Shown: positions 1 through 6,187 of the stretch, in pieces
Layout of the letters: each line of letters begins with the position of its first letter
Numbering within the stretch: the first letter of the stretch is position 1
Assembly: GCA_035651595.1 (NCBI GenBank)
Contig: DASRFJ010000002.1
Span: forward strand, 1-7,930
DNA from: JAFARZ01 sp035651595
GTDB lineage: Bacteria; Actinomycetota; Actinomycetes; Streptosporangiales; Streptosporangiaceae
Direction of reading: 5' to 3'
DNA length: 7,930 bases
The notes under the pieces: generated by a model
What the model was told of the DNA's origin: nothing
The model's input: the letters and a program-made list of their open reading frames with translations, nothing else
Databases searched by the model: none
Translations under genes and position numbers: made by a program

Positions 1-107
1 TGTCAAGGGACATCGGGACTTCCCTGTGGGCGGACATCTGATGTCCTTGCGGACGGACAGGTTATGTCCGTCCGCGCGGACAGCTGATCTCCTTGCCGGG
101 TTATGTC
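1..107. repeat. IS21 left end with four phased GGACA repeats
   Basis: GGACA occurs at 8-12, 32-36, 55-59 and 78-82, a pitch of 24, 23 and 23 bp. The same motif occurs at exactly the same distances from the opposite tip. The block 77-92 (CGGACAGCTGATCTCC) is found as a perfect 16-bp inverted copy at 7862-7877. IS21 ends are known to carry multiple terminal repeats bound by the transposase, so these are the likely IstA binding sites. The end lies downstream of istB, whose stop codon (TAA on the minus strand, 101-103) falls just inside it. Confidence 0.85.
50..74. repeat. Hairpin in the IS left end
   Basis: CGGACGGACA at 50-59 and TGTCCGTCCG at 65-74 are perfect 10-bp inverted arms around the 5-base loop GGTTA. 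A second small inverted pair, GGACAT (32-37) and ATGTCC (41-46), precedes it. The hairpin is downstream of the istB stop, so it could stop transcription leaving istB or shield the element from outside reading. It has no U-run, so it is not a classic intrinsic terminator. It also overlaps the third GGACA repeat and could be a paired transposase site. The other IS end has no equivalent hairpin at this position. Confidence 0.6.
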
Positions 108-355
108 AGTGGTGTTACTCCTTGTCCTGCGGTGGCTTCGGCGAGGCGGAGGCTGGTGCCTTCGGTGAGGATGAGGTGCGCGTGGTGGAGCAGGCGGTCT
201 ACTGTCGCGGTGGCCAGGGTTTTGGGCATGATCGTGTCGAGTCCGCTTGGGTGCAGGTTGGATGTGAGGATCAGGGATCTGCGTTCGTAGGCGGCGTCGA
301 CGAGCCGGTAGAGGGCTTCGGCGGCGGCTTGCCCGGCGGGGAGCATGCCGATGTC
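101..355 (-). pseudogene. istB: istB, 3' fragment (C-terminal 84 codons), cut off by the RIT insertion
   Basis: On the minus strand this frame encodes the C-terminal third of an IstB-type AAA+ helper ATPase. It begins in the Walker B motif (second Asp, then IGML), continues through the sensor-like strand SLILTSNL and the conserved DRLLHHAH segment, and ends at the TAA at 101-103. It joins exactly in frame to the fragment at 4271-4801: 177 codons plus 84 codons give a 261-residue protein, the usual IstB length. Isolated here, it lacks the Walker A loop and any obvious start, although an internal ATG at 346 could give an 81-residue peptide. It is the product of disruption by the inner element and is not expected to function. 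Confidence 0.9.
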
Positions 356-387
356 GTCCAGCTATGCGGATATCCGCATAGCTGGAC
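356..387. repeat. 32-bp perfect palindrome at the RIT left end
   Basis: The 16 bases 356-371 are the exact reverse complement of 372-387, with the centre in GGATATCC. The palindrome contains CTATGC (362-367) and GCATAG (376-381), the same hexamers that begin the element's terminal repeats. GCATAG-CTGGAC-CTATGC at 376-393 forms a complete site with two inverted hexamers around a 6-base spacer, the usual shape of a tyrosine recombinase core site. The other hexamer at 362-367 lacks its partner here; that partner appears to be at the right end of the element (4265-4270). The palindrome is present only at the left end. Confidence 0.9.
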
Positions 388-413
388 CTATGCCGGCCCC
401 GCGACTATGCCGA
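388..413 (+). repeat. RIT left terminal inverted repeat
   Basis: These 26 bases match the reverse complement of 4245-4270 at 25 positions. The repeat holds two direct copies of CTATGCCG(G/A), at 388-396 and 405-413, 17 bp apart. A third, oppositely oriented near-copy (TCGTCATAG, 8 of 9) lies at 461-469, 47 bp further in. The arrangement is mirrored at the right end, which suggests a set of recombinase binding sites and not a simple repeat. Confidence 0.9.
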
Positions 414-530
414 CAGGCGGGACGTGACTGCGTCTTTCGCGTGAATTCGGTGTGGTGGGTTCGTCATAGTTCCCGTGTCTTGCCGTCCTTGTCCGTAGGA
501 GCAGATCGCTCCCGCGAAAGGGGTGGTGTG
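414..530 (+). promoter_or_regulatory. Leader region of the recombinase operon
   Basis: This non-coding stretch lies between the left terminal repeat and ritA and must contain the operon's promoter unless transcription enters from outside. I cannot identify convincing -35 and -10 boxes. It contains the inverted repeat copy TCGTCATAG at 461-469, so recombinase binding there could repress or tune the promoter. A purine-rich AAAGGGG just upstream of the ritA start is the likely ribosome binding site. Confidence 0.4.
461..469 (-). repeat. Internal third copy of the RIT repeat, left side
   Basis: TCGTCATAG matches the terminal motif TCGGCATAG at 8 of 9 bases and is inverted relative to the two copies at 388-413. 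It sits 47 bp inside the second copy. Its right-side counterpart, 4188-4196, sits 48 bp inside, also inverted. The matching position makes chance unlikely, although a 9-base motif alone would be weak. Confidence 0.55.
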
Positions 531-1739
531 ATGGGGAATCCGGGGAGTCCGCGCCGGAAGGCGGGTGCTCTGGCTGGGCACGTTGATGGCTACCGGGCCT
601 GGCTGGCCGGGCGTGGCTATACCGCCCAGACGGTCAGGCACTTGCTCAGGGATCTGGGACAGGTTGGCCTGTGGCTGTCGAGGAATGGCCTTGGCGTCGC
701 CGGCCTGGACGAAGAACAGCTGGCGGTGCATGTCGCCGACCTGCGGGAGGCGGGCCGGCGCCGGGTATGCGGGCCGCGCGGGCTGGTCCCGCTGCTGATG
801 TATCTGCGTGAGTGCGGCGTGGTGCCGGCACCGCAGGTCACTGTGTCGGCGGCGGATGCGCTGCTGGCGCGGTACGGGTCGTGGATGGAGTCCGAGCGTG
901 GCCTGTCGCCGTCGACGATGCTGCGCTATGAGAACACTGCCCGCCGGTTCCTGGCCGAGCAGGCGATGCCTGGCGGGGTGTTCGCGCCAGGCGGCCTGAC
1001 GGGGGCCGACCTGAATGCGTTCCTGCTGCGGGAGTGCGCCCGGGTCTCGGCGGGCTCAGCGAAGGGGCGGGTGGCTGAGCTGCGGTCCCTGATGCGTTTC
1101 CTGCACCTGCACGGCGTCATCGCGGCGCCGCTCGGCGCGGCCGTGCCTCCGGTCGGCGGCTGGCGGTTCGCTTCGGTGCCGCCGGTGATGACGCCGGGTG
1201 ATGTTCAGCGGCTGCTGGATCACACCCCGCACCATGATCCGGTCGGCGTCCGCGATTACGCGATCTTGCTGCTGGTGGCCAGGCTCGGCCTGCGGTCGAT
1301 CGAGGTGGCCCGGCTGCTGCTGGATGATGTGGACTGGCGGTGCGGCGAGATCACCGTGCGGGGCAAGGCACGCCGCGAGGACCGGCTACCGCTGCCGGCC
1401 GATGCCGGCGAGGCCCTGGTCGCCTACCTGACCGGTGCCCGCCCGCGGCTGCCGTCGCGTCATGTGTTCCTCACCTGCAAGGCTCCGCGCGGCCCGGTCC
1501 GGGCGGACCTGGTCGGCGATGTCGTGGAGCGGGCCTGCCTGCGGGCAGGGATCCCGAGGGTGGGGCCGCACCGGCTGCGTCATGCCCTGGCCGCCGAGAT
1601 GCTGCGCCAGGGCGCCGGGCTGACGGCGATCGGGCAGGTGCTGCGGCACCAGGACCTGGCCACGACCGCGCTCTATGCCAAGGTCGACTTCACCGCGCTG
1701 CGCGCGGTCGCGCACCCCTGGCCCGGAGGCGCGTCATGA
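531..1739 (+). CDS. ritA: Tyrosine recombinase A of the RIT trio
   Basis: The 402-residue protein is a tyrosine site-specific recombinase that cuts and rejoins DNA through a covalent phosphotyrosine link. The N-terminal half (about 10-200) is helical and matches SAM-like core-binding domains. The catalytic half shows R255 (LGLRSIEVA), K279 (RGKARRE), H347-R-L-R350, H373 (LRHQDLATT) and the nucleophile Y382, nine residues after the His as usual. I start it at ATG 531; GTG 528 is in frame directly before it, and both follow AAAGGGG. The open frame extends upstream to 345 but would then read through the element's terminal repeats, so that start is rejected. Its stop overlaps the ritB start as ATGA, indicating translational coupling. 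Position and size fit RitA; which reaction each member performs is not known from sequence. Confidence 0.93.
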   Translation: MGNPGSPRRKAGALAGHVDGYRAWLAGRGYTAQTVRHLLRDLGQVGLWLSRNGLGVAGLDEEQLAVHVADLREAGRRRVCGPRGLVPLLMYLRECGVVPAPQVTVSAADALLARYGSWMESERGLSPSTMLRYENTARRFLAEQAMPGGVFAPGGLTGADLNAFLLRECARVSAGSAKGRVAELRSLMRFLHLHGVIAAPLGAAVPPVGGWRFASVPPVMTPGDVQRLLDHTPHHDPVGVRDYAILLLVARLGLRSIEVARLLLDDVDWRCGEITVRGKARREDRLPLPADAGEALVAYLTGARPRLPSRHVFLTCKAPRGPVRADLVGDVVERACLRAGIPRVGPHRLRHALAAEMLRQGAGLTAIGQVLRHQDLATTALYAKVDFTALRAVAHPWPGGAS

Positions 1740-2668
1740 CCGATCTTCGCCAGGCCATCGCAGACTACCTGCGGCTGCGCCGGTCGCTAGGGCATCAGAT
1801 GGCCGAAGCGGCGTACCTGCTGGCGGACTTCGCGGCGTTCATGGACCAGCGCGGCGAGCACGCGGTGACCATCGCCGCGGCACTGGACTGGGTCAAGGCC
1901 CGCGAGCCCGGGGTGGTCACGACGGCCAGCCCGAGGAGGATAACTGCCGTGCGCGGGTTCGCCCGGTATCTGAGCGGGATCGACCCCGCGACCGAGGTGC
2001 CCCCGCTGGGCCTGGTGCCTTATAACCGGCGCCGCGGACAGATCTTCCTCTACTCCGACGCCGATATCGCGGCGATCATGACCGCGGCGAAACAGACCAT
2101 CCGCGAGCCGCTGCGGGCTGCGACTTACCACACCCTGATCGGGCTGCTGGCCGCTTGCGGCCTGCGGATCGGCGAGGCGATCAAGCTGGACCGCGACGAC
2201 ATCGACTGGGCCGAAGGCGTGCTGCTGATCCGCGAGTCCAAGTTCGGCAAGTCCCGGCTGGTGCCGCTGCACGACAGCGTCATGACCGCGCTGCGCGAGT
2301 ACAACGCGCTGCGCGATCTGCTGATGCCCAGGCCCGAGGACCCCGCGTTTTTCATCTCCCTCACCGCCCGGCGGCTGATCTACGCCGTCGTCCAGCCCAC
2401 TTTCCGGGTCCTTGCCGATGCCGCCGGCGTCGGCACCGCCGCTCCCCACAAGCCTCGATTGCATGAGCTGAGACATTCCTTTGCTGTCCGGACGCTGCTG
2501 CGCTGGTACCGCGCCGGGGATGACGTCCAGGCCAAGATCCCGTCGCTGTCGACCTACATGGGCCACCGCGAACCAGCCTGCACCTACTGGTACCTGTCGG
2601 CCGCCCCGGAACTGCTCGCCCTGGCCGCCGCCCGCCGCGAGAGCATCCAGAAAGGGGCCCGCCCGTGA
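1736..2668 (+). CDS. ritB: Tyrosine recombinase B of the RIT trio
   Basis: The 310-residue protein is the second tyrosine recombinase. Residues 1-95 form the short N-terminal DNA-binding domain. The catalytic domain has R144 (CGLRIGEA), K172 within KFGKSRLVPL, H243-E-L-R246 (LHELRHSFA), H277 (YMGHRE) and Y286 in the segment TYWYLS, followed by PELL, a pattern I associate with RitB-type proteins. A second Tyr, Y284, is close by, but spacing favours Y286. The ATG at 1736 overlaps the ritA stop (ATGA) and follows GGAGG by about seven bases; the longer open frame beginning at 1340 lies inside ritA and is not real. Its own stop overlaps ritC as GTGA. Likely acts with RitA and RitC on the element ends. 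Confidence 0.93.
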   Translation: MTDLRQAIADYLRLRRSLGHQMAEAAYLLADFAAFMDQRGEHAVTIAAALDWVKAREPGVVTTASPRRITAVRGFARYLSGIDPATEVPPLGLVPYNRRRGQIFLYSDADIAAIMTAAKQTIREPLRAATYHTLIGLLAACGLRIGEAIKLDRDDIDWAEGVLLIRESKFGKSRLVPLHDSVMTALREYNALRDLLMPRPEDPAFFISLTARRLIYAVVQPTFRVLADAAGVGTAAPHKPRLHELRHSFAVRTLLRWYRAGDDVQAKIPSLSTYMGHREPACTYWYLSAAPELLALAAARRESIQKGARP

Positions 2669-3654
2669 CCCTGATCGCGCCGACCCTACAAGGGTTCTTC
2701 ACCGACCGGCTCGCCCGGCAGCGGCAAGCCAGCCCGCAGACCATCGCTTCCTACCGCGACACCATGCGGCTGCTGCTGACCTTCGTCCAGCAGCGGACCG
2801 GCAAGCCCCCGGAGAAACTGGACTGGGACGACCTGACCGCTGACGTGATCTCGGCGTTCCTGAATCATCTGGAAGACGAGCGGAGCAACAGCGTCAGGAC
2901 ACGCAACCTGCGCCTCACCGCGATCCGCTCCCTGTTCCACTTCGCCGCGCTCCAGCACCCTGAGCACGCGCTGCTGATCGCCCGCGTCCTGGACATCCCG
3001 CCCAAGCAGTCCGGCAAGCGGATCATCACGTTCCTGAGCGGCCAAGAGGTCGATGCGCTGCTGGCCGCCCCGGACGCGAGACGCTGGGAAGGACGGCGCG
3101 ACAAGGCCATGATGGCCCTGGCCGTCCAGGCCGGCCTGCGTGTCTCCGAGCTCACCAGCCTGAACTGCGACGACATCAGCCTCGGTGACGGCGCTGCCGT
3201 CCGCTGCGAGGGAAAAGGCCGCAAGCATCGTGCCGTCCCGCTCGATGCCCCTGTCCGGCGGCTACTACGGTCCTGGCTGGGCGAGCGCGCAGGGAGAGGC
3301 GGCGACCCGCTGTTCTGCACCCGCACCGGCCGGCGTCTCAGCCGCGACGCCGTCGCCCAGCGCCTCGCCACCCATGTGAAGACCGCCGCGGAAACCTGCC
3401 CGTCACTGCAGGACAAAACGGTACATCCGCATGTCCTGAGACACAGCTGCGCCATGTCCCTGCTGCAGTCCGGCGTCGACACCACCGTCATCGCGCTCTG
3501 GCTCGGTCACGCTGATGTCCGCTCGACCGGCGCCTACGTCCACGCCGACATGACCATCAAGGAAAAGGCCCTGGCCCTCACCGCGCCGGTCACCGCCCGG
3601 CCGGGCAGATACCGCCCCACCGACAAGACCCTCGCGTTCCTCGACAGCCTGTGA
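2665..3654 (+). CDS. ritC: Tyrosine recombinase C of the RIT trio
   Basis: The 329-residue protein is the third tyrosine recombinase and resembles XerC/XerD-type enzymes most closely. The N-terminal core-binding domain (about 8-110) includes the common SPQTIASYRD segment. Catalytic residues are R159 (AGLRVSEL), K184 (EGKGRKHRAVPL), H256-V-L-R259 (HPHVLRHSCA), H282 (WLGHADVRST) and Y291. It begins with GTG at 2665, overlapping the ritB stop as GTGA, with AAAGGGG about eight bases upstream. The gene ends with TGA at 3652-3654. The catalytic set is complete and no frameshift is seen, so all three recombinases of this element could be active. Confidence 0.94.
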   Translation: MTLIAPTLQGFFTDRLARQRQASPQTIASYRDTMRLLLTFVQQRTGKPPEKLDWDDLTADVISAFLNHLEDERSNSVRTRNLRLTAIRSLFHFAALQHPEHALLIARVLDIPPKQSGKRIITFLSGQEVDALLAAPDARRWEGRRDKAMMALAVQAGLRVSELTSLNCDDISLGDGAAVRCEGKGRKHRAVPLDAPVRRLLRSWLGERAGRGGDPLFCTRTGRRLSRDAVAQRLATHVKTAAETCPSLQDKTVHPHVLRHSCAMSLLQSGVDTTVIALWLGHADVRSTGAYVHADMTIKEKALALTAPVTARPGRYRPTDKTLAFLDSL

Positions 3655-3720
3655 CTACTCGCCTTCTCAGGCACCAGATAATGCCGCGCCCCAGCACGGT
3701 GCTGCTCCTAGTCTTTGCTG

Positions 3721-4299
3721 GTGGCCGTTAAACAGTACGTCTACTTCGCGCTCTACAGCCGCGACATTCCGGCGGCGGAAATGGCTGCCGCCCTCGGCAT
3801 AGAGCCCGACGAGACGACGATCCGCGGCAGCCGCCGCACGGAACCCCGCCCCATCCCGCCGCGTCACTGCTGGAAGGTCGTCTGCCGCGAACCGGGTCTC
3901 CGCGTGGACGATCAGGTCGCCCGCGTGCTGGAACGACTCGCCCCCCGCGCCGACGCCATCGCAGCCCTTGCCCGAAGGCTCGGTGACGAGGATCCAGGCT
4001 CCGGCGCGGTATTGCAGATCGTGCGCTACTTCAACGACGATCCCGGCCAGCAGGCTCCTCTCGCCGGGCACAACAGCCAACCCGACGCACCGAAACTGGT
4101 CGGCTGGCACCTCGACCGCGAGACCCTCAACTTCCTGCATGCCACGCAAGCTGACCTGGACGTCGACGAGTACGACATGACACCGGACTATGCCGACGAC
4201 TTACCGGCCCGTCCAGGCCCGGAACAGCGAAACAGGCAGTCCGCTCGGCATAGTCGCGGGGTCGGCATAGATCGATGGCGACCAGGTCGCAGCGGGTGA
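3721..4299 (+). CDS. DUF4279-like protein at the RIT right end
   Basis: About 192 residues. The pattern resembles DUF4279: an initial strand YVYFALYS, the segment AALGIEPDETTIRG, a Trp-containing strand HCWKVVC, a helix around VLERLAPRADAIAALARRLG, and a late HLDRETLNFLHATQADLDVDEYD. The domain's function is unknown. An in-frame TAG at 3709 leaves TTG 3715, CTG 3718 or GTG 3721 as starts; I choose GTG, but no clear ribosome binding site precedes any. It follows ritC by 66 bases on the same strand. The typical domain would end near residue 152. The frame continues through the right terminal repeats and its last nine or so residues come from antisense istB, ending at 4299. The natural C-terminus may therefore depend on the insertion site. 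It is cargo or an accessory gene of the RIT element. Confidence 0.7.
   Translation: MAVKQYVYFALYSRDIPAAEMAAALGIEPDETTIRGSRRTEPRPIPPRHCWKVVCREPGLRVDDQVARVLERLAPRADAIAALARRLGDEDPGSGAVLQIVRYFNDDPGQQAPLAGHNSQPDAPKLVGWHLDRETLNFLHATQADLDVDEYDMTPDYADDLPARPGPEQRNRQSARHSRGVGIDRWRPGRSG
4188..4196 (+). repeat. Internal third copy of the RIT repeat, right side
   Basis: CTATGCCGA is an exact copy of the terminal motif, inverted relative to the two copies at 4245-4270 and 48 bp inside them. It mirrors 461-469 on the left. It lies within the 3' part of the DUF4279-like reading frame. Confidence 0.6.
4245..4270 (-). repeat. RIT right terminal inverted repeat
   Basis: The reverse complement matches 388-413 at 25 of 26 bases and holds two copies of TCGGCATAG, at 4245-4253 and 4262-4270, 17 bp apart. 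The final GCATAG abuts istB sequence directly. There is no palindrome here, unlike the left end, so the two ends are asymmetric in the inserted state. Confidence 0.9.
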
Positions 4300-4797
4300 T
4301 CTTGGCGATGGCCCGGGCGGTGGTGCCGTCGACGGCGGCGCGGCCGAGGACGGCGGTCAGTGATTCGAGGGTGAACCAGGCGACCCGCATCCCGTTGTCG
4401 ATGGCTTTGTGCGCGAGTGCCTCCGCGAAATGCGACTTTCCTGTACCGCTTGGTCCTGCGATGCAGAGATTTTCCGCGCGGGTGATCCATTCCAGGGTCA
4501 TCAGGGCGTGCTGGGCGGGCAGCGGGATGGACGAGGCGTCTTCGCGCCAGGACGCGAACGTTTTCCCGGCGGGGAGCCCGGCGGCTTTGCGGCGGATGCG
4601 CCGGCCGGCTTCGTCGCGGCCGCGTATTTCCTCTTCGAGCAGGATGCGGATGACTTCGGCGGGGTCCCACCGCTGGGAGCGGGCGGTGGCGAGCACTCCG
4701 GGCGCGGCTTTGCGCAGGTAGGGGAACCGCATCCGGCGGAGCACCGCGTCGAGTTCGTCCGGGATCGGCGGCGCGGCCGGGGCCGTGGCTGTCCCGG

Positions 4798-4801
<4 letters not shown>
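4271..4801 (-). pseudogene. istB: istB, 5' fragment (N-terminal 177 codons), truncated by the RIT insertion
   Basis: This minus-strand segment encodes the first two thirds of the IS21 helper ATPase IstB, which activates the IstA transposase and target complex. It includes the N-terminal helical region (about 15-90), the Walker A loop G116-PSGTGKS-123, the AWFTLESL strand and the start of Walker B, LVAID. The sequence then runs into the RIT element, giving a chimeric tail of about 47 residues to a TGA at 4127-4129. The chimera lacks the second Walker B Asp, the sensors and the C-terminal lid, so ATPase activity should be lost. The start is GTG at 4801, overlapping the upstream coiled-coil gene's stop as GTGA. 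The missing remainder is at 101-355 in the same frame. Confidence 0.92.
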
Positions 4802-5736
<935 letters not shown>

Positions 5737-5763
5737 GAGATTACCTTCCTGGGGCACGATGGG

Positions 5764-5804
5764 TTTCCTTTTCATTTCTGATCCGAGGAGAAATGAAAAG
5801 GGAA
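5764..5804. promoter_or_regulatory. Strong hairpin between the HTH-like and coiled-coil genes
   Basis: CCTTTTCATTTCT at 5767-5779 and its exact reverse complement at 5789-5801 flank a 9-base loop; pairing resumes for two more bases after one mismatch. It lies in the 136-bp gap downstream of the HTH-like gene and just upstream of the coiled-coil gene's likely start. No U-run follows on the minus-strand transcript, so it is not a simple terminator. It is AT-rich within very GC-rich surroundings. It contains the alternative ATG at 5775, which would be buried in the stem. Possibilities are an operator for the HTH-like protein or an RNA element controlling translation of the downstream pair. Confidence 0.6.
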
Positions 5805-5872
5805 GCGGGAATGGAGGAGTGAGGGCCTGGCCCTTGGCCAGGCGGGGGAACGATGCCAGGAGTGCCGCGGGT

Positions 5873-6187
5873 TCAGCCCAGGTCGTAGGGCCATCTGCTG
5901 TCGGCGGCCGGGGAGTCTTCGCTGTAGAGCAGTTCGGCCTGCTCGGGGCTGGTGCCGAGGGCGGTGGCGATGTCGTGCCAGCTGGCTCCGTACTCGCGGG
6001 CTTCGGCCGCGAACATCGGGAGCATCCGCTCGGCCTGCTCGATGAGGCTGGCGGTCACGGTGATGGCGGCGAGGGGGTCGCCGAGCCACGCCCTACGGCG
6101 TTCAGCGAGGTGGTAGAGGGCATCGTCGATGAGGTCGTACGTGTCGTCGCCGCTGCGCGGCGGGACCGGGCCAGCGGGGCCGGTCAT
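5873..6187 (-). CDS. Small HTH-like protein coupled to istA
   Basis: A 104-residue acidic protein, not assigned to a named family. Residues about 14-65 look like two or three helices (YDLIDDALYHLAERRRAWL; ASLIEQAERMLPMFA). Residues about 66-88 (YGASWHDIATALGTSPEQAELLY) match a helix-turn-helix pattern, with Trp70, Ile73, Ala74 and the turn LGTS. The ATG at 6187 overlaps the istA stop as ATGA, so it should be translated from the istA message; the longer open frame reaching 6466 lies inside istA and is rejected. Its position corresponds to where istB normally begins in IS21. A DNA-binding or regulatory role is plausible but is inference only. Confidence 0.82.
   Translation of the reverse strand: MTGPAGPVPPRSGDDTYDLIDDALYHLAERRRAWLGDPLAAITVTASLIEQAERMLPMFAAEAREYGASWHDIATALGTSPEQAELLYSEDSPAADSRWPYDLG

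Larger units (their letters stand above)
356..4270 (+). mobile_element. RIT (Recombinase In Trio) element inserted in istB
   Basis: Three tandem tyrosine recombinase genes overlapping by four bases, plus a DUF4279-like gene, are bounded by inverted repeats at 388-413 and 4245-4270. The insertion lies between the two Asp codons of the IstB Walker B motif. The exact edges are ambiguous by three bases: 356-4270 leaves a target reading GATGTC/ATCGAT, while 359-4273 leaves GATGTCGTC/GATGG. Both restore the same IstB protein, and both make the element 3915 bp. I prefer 356-4270 because it places the whole 32-bp left palindrome inside the element. No target duplication beyond a possible 2-base TC is visible. 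The trio arrangement is known from RIT elements; Tn554-type trios differ because their TnpC is not a recombinase. Confidence 0.9.

Noticed and set aside
388..469. CRISPR-like or iteron array from the repeated CTATGCCGA motif
   Set aside because: Only three short copies, with inverted orientation and a mirrored set at the other element end; this fits recombinase binding sites.
345..530. Upstream extension of ritA to an ATG at 345
   Set aside because: It would start in istB sequence and translate the RIT terminal repeats; a good start with a ribosome binding site exists at 528-531.
531..3654. Tn554-type transposon (TnpA, TnpB, TnpC)
   Set aside because: All three proteins here have complete tyrosine recombinase catalytic sets; the Tn554 TnpC is not a recombinase.
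3692..3704. Short hairpin CAGCAC-G-GTGCTG after ritC as a terminator
   Set aside because: The one-base loop is sterically implausible, the stem is short and no U-run follows.
3667..4149. Minus-strand open frame of 160 codons opposite the DUF4279-like gene
   Set aside because: No recognisable domain, whereas the plus-strand frame shows the DUF4279 pattern.
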